From positions 1 through 43,084 of the forward strand of contig JAUVJI010000016.1 in assembly GCA_030596605.1 (NCBI GenBank): a DNA stretch of 43,084 bases, given 5' to 3'. Shown one piece after another: positions 43,032 through 43,084 of this stretch. The notes below the pieces were generated by a model. The model had not been told where the DNA came from and searched no databases. It saw only the letters and a program-made list of their open reading frames with translations. Numbering within the stretch: position 1 is the first letter of the stretch; every line of letters starts with the position of its first letter. Made by a program: the position numbers and the translations under genes. The stretch is from Bacteroidales bacterium (GTDB taxonomy: Bacteria > Bacteroidota > Bacteroidia > Bacteroidales > JAADJA01).

Positions 43032-43068
43032 TGCAAGGGTATTTGTAATATTGTAAAATAACCTTGCA
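43032..43068 (+). terminator. Hairpin near the window end
   Basis: TGCAAGG (43032-43038) pairs with CCTTGCA (43062-43068), extended inward by five A-T pairs after one mismatch. It lies 44 bases after the truncated MscS-like gene and 3 bases before an ATG at 43072, so it is either its terminator or a leader element of the next gene. Confidence 0.45.
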
Positions 43069-43084
43069 TTTATGACATCTTATA

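Overview
The window is AT-rich chromosomal DNA of a member of the Bacteroidota (class Bacteroidia or a close relative). The evidence is the fused LpxC-FabZ gene, the gliding/secretion lipoprotein GldB, the type IX secretion (T9SS) regulator PorX with receiver plus PglZ domains, proteins with T9SS type A and type B C-terminal sorting domains, and -7 boxes of the TAnnTTTG type upstream of many genes. Rubrerythrin and a 2-Cys peroxiredoxin suit an anaerobe or microaerophile. I see no tRNA, rRNA or CRISPR array.

Layout. 1-2.2 kb: the 3' end of a secreted T9SS cargo gene, then decayed genes (an antirepressor/BRO-type remnant, a palindromic repeat, a 5'-truncated mazF) and an intact RHH antitoxin-MazF toxin pair with its promoter and operator-like palindromes. 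2.2-6.5 kb: nadE, two outer-membrane beta-barrel genes and gldB. 6.65-8.2 kb: comM (yifB). 8.2-13.5 kb: an accessory island bounded by comM 3' sequence on both sides. It holds small genes of mostly unknown function (a HEPN-like protein, a zinc-ribbon membrane protein, an orphan antitoxin-like protein, an HNH nuclease with a zinc-finger partner, a small secreted protein, a 47-residue membrane protein) and six copies of one imperfect palindromic repeat. The second comM 3' end, at 13.47-13.65 kb, has the same length as the first and differs mainly at silent positions.

13.7-18.5 kb: the lipid A block, running leftwards as HD hydrolase, lpxD, lpxC-fabZ, lpxA. 18.5-19.5 kb: a membrane acyltransferase. 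19.9-23.3 kb: porX, tsaE and an alanine dehydrogenase-like gene on the plus strand. 23.4-27.1 kb: an Ig-like lipoprotein, a polysaccharide deacetylase and an MFS transporter. 27.4-32.4 kb: a giant T9SS type B surface protein with three long repeat modules and SprB-like repeats. 32.4-43.1 kb: peroxiredoxin, a MacB/FtsX-type permease, a TPR-VWA protein, a GreA-C-like protein, two BamA/TamA-like barrels flanking rubrerythrin, a small remnant resembling a DUF481 barrel C-terminus, and an MscS-family-like protein that stops before the channel domain.

Functionally, most of the window is cell-envelope biology: lipid A synthesis, outer-membrane barrels, T9SS regulation and T9SS cargo. The part most likely to hold something undescribed is the island in comM, with its private repeat family and compact set of unfamiliar genes.
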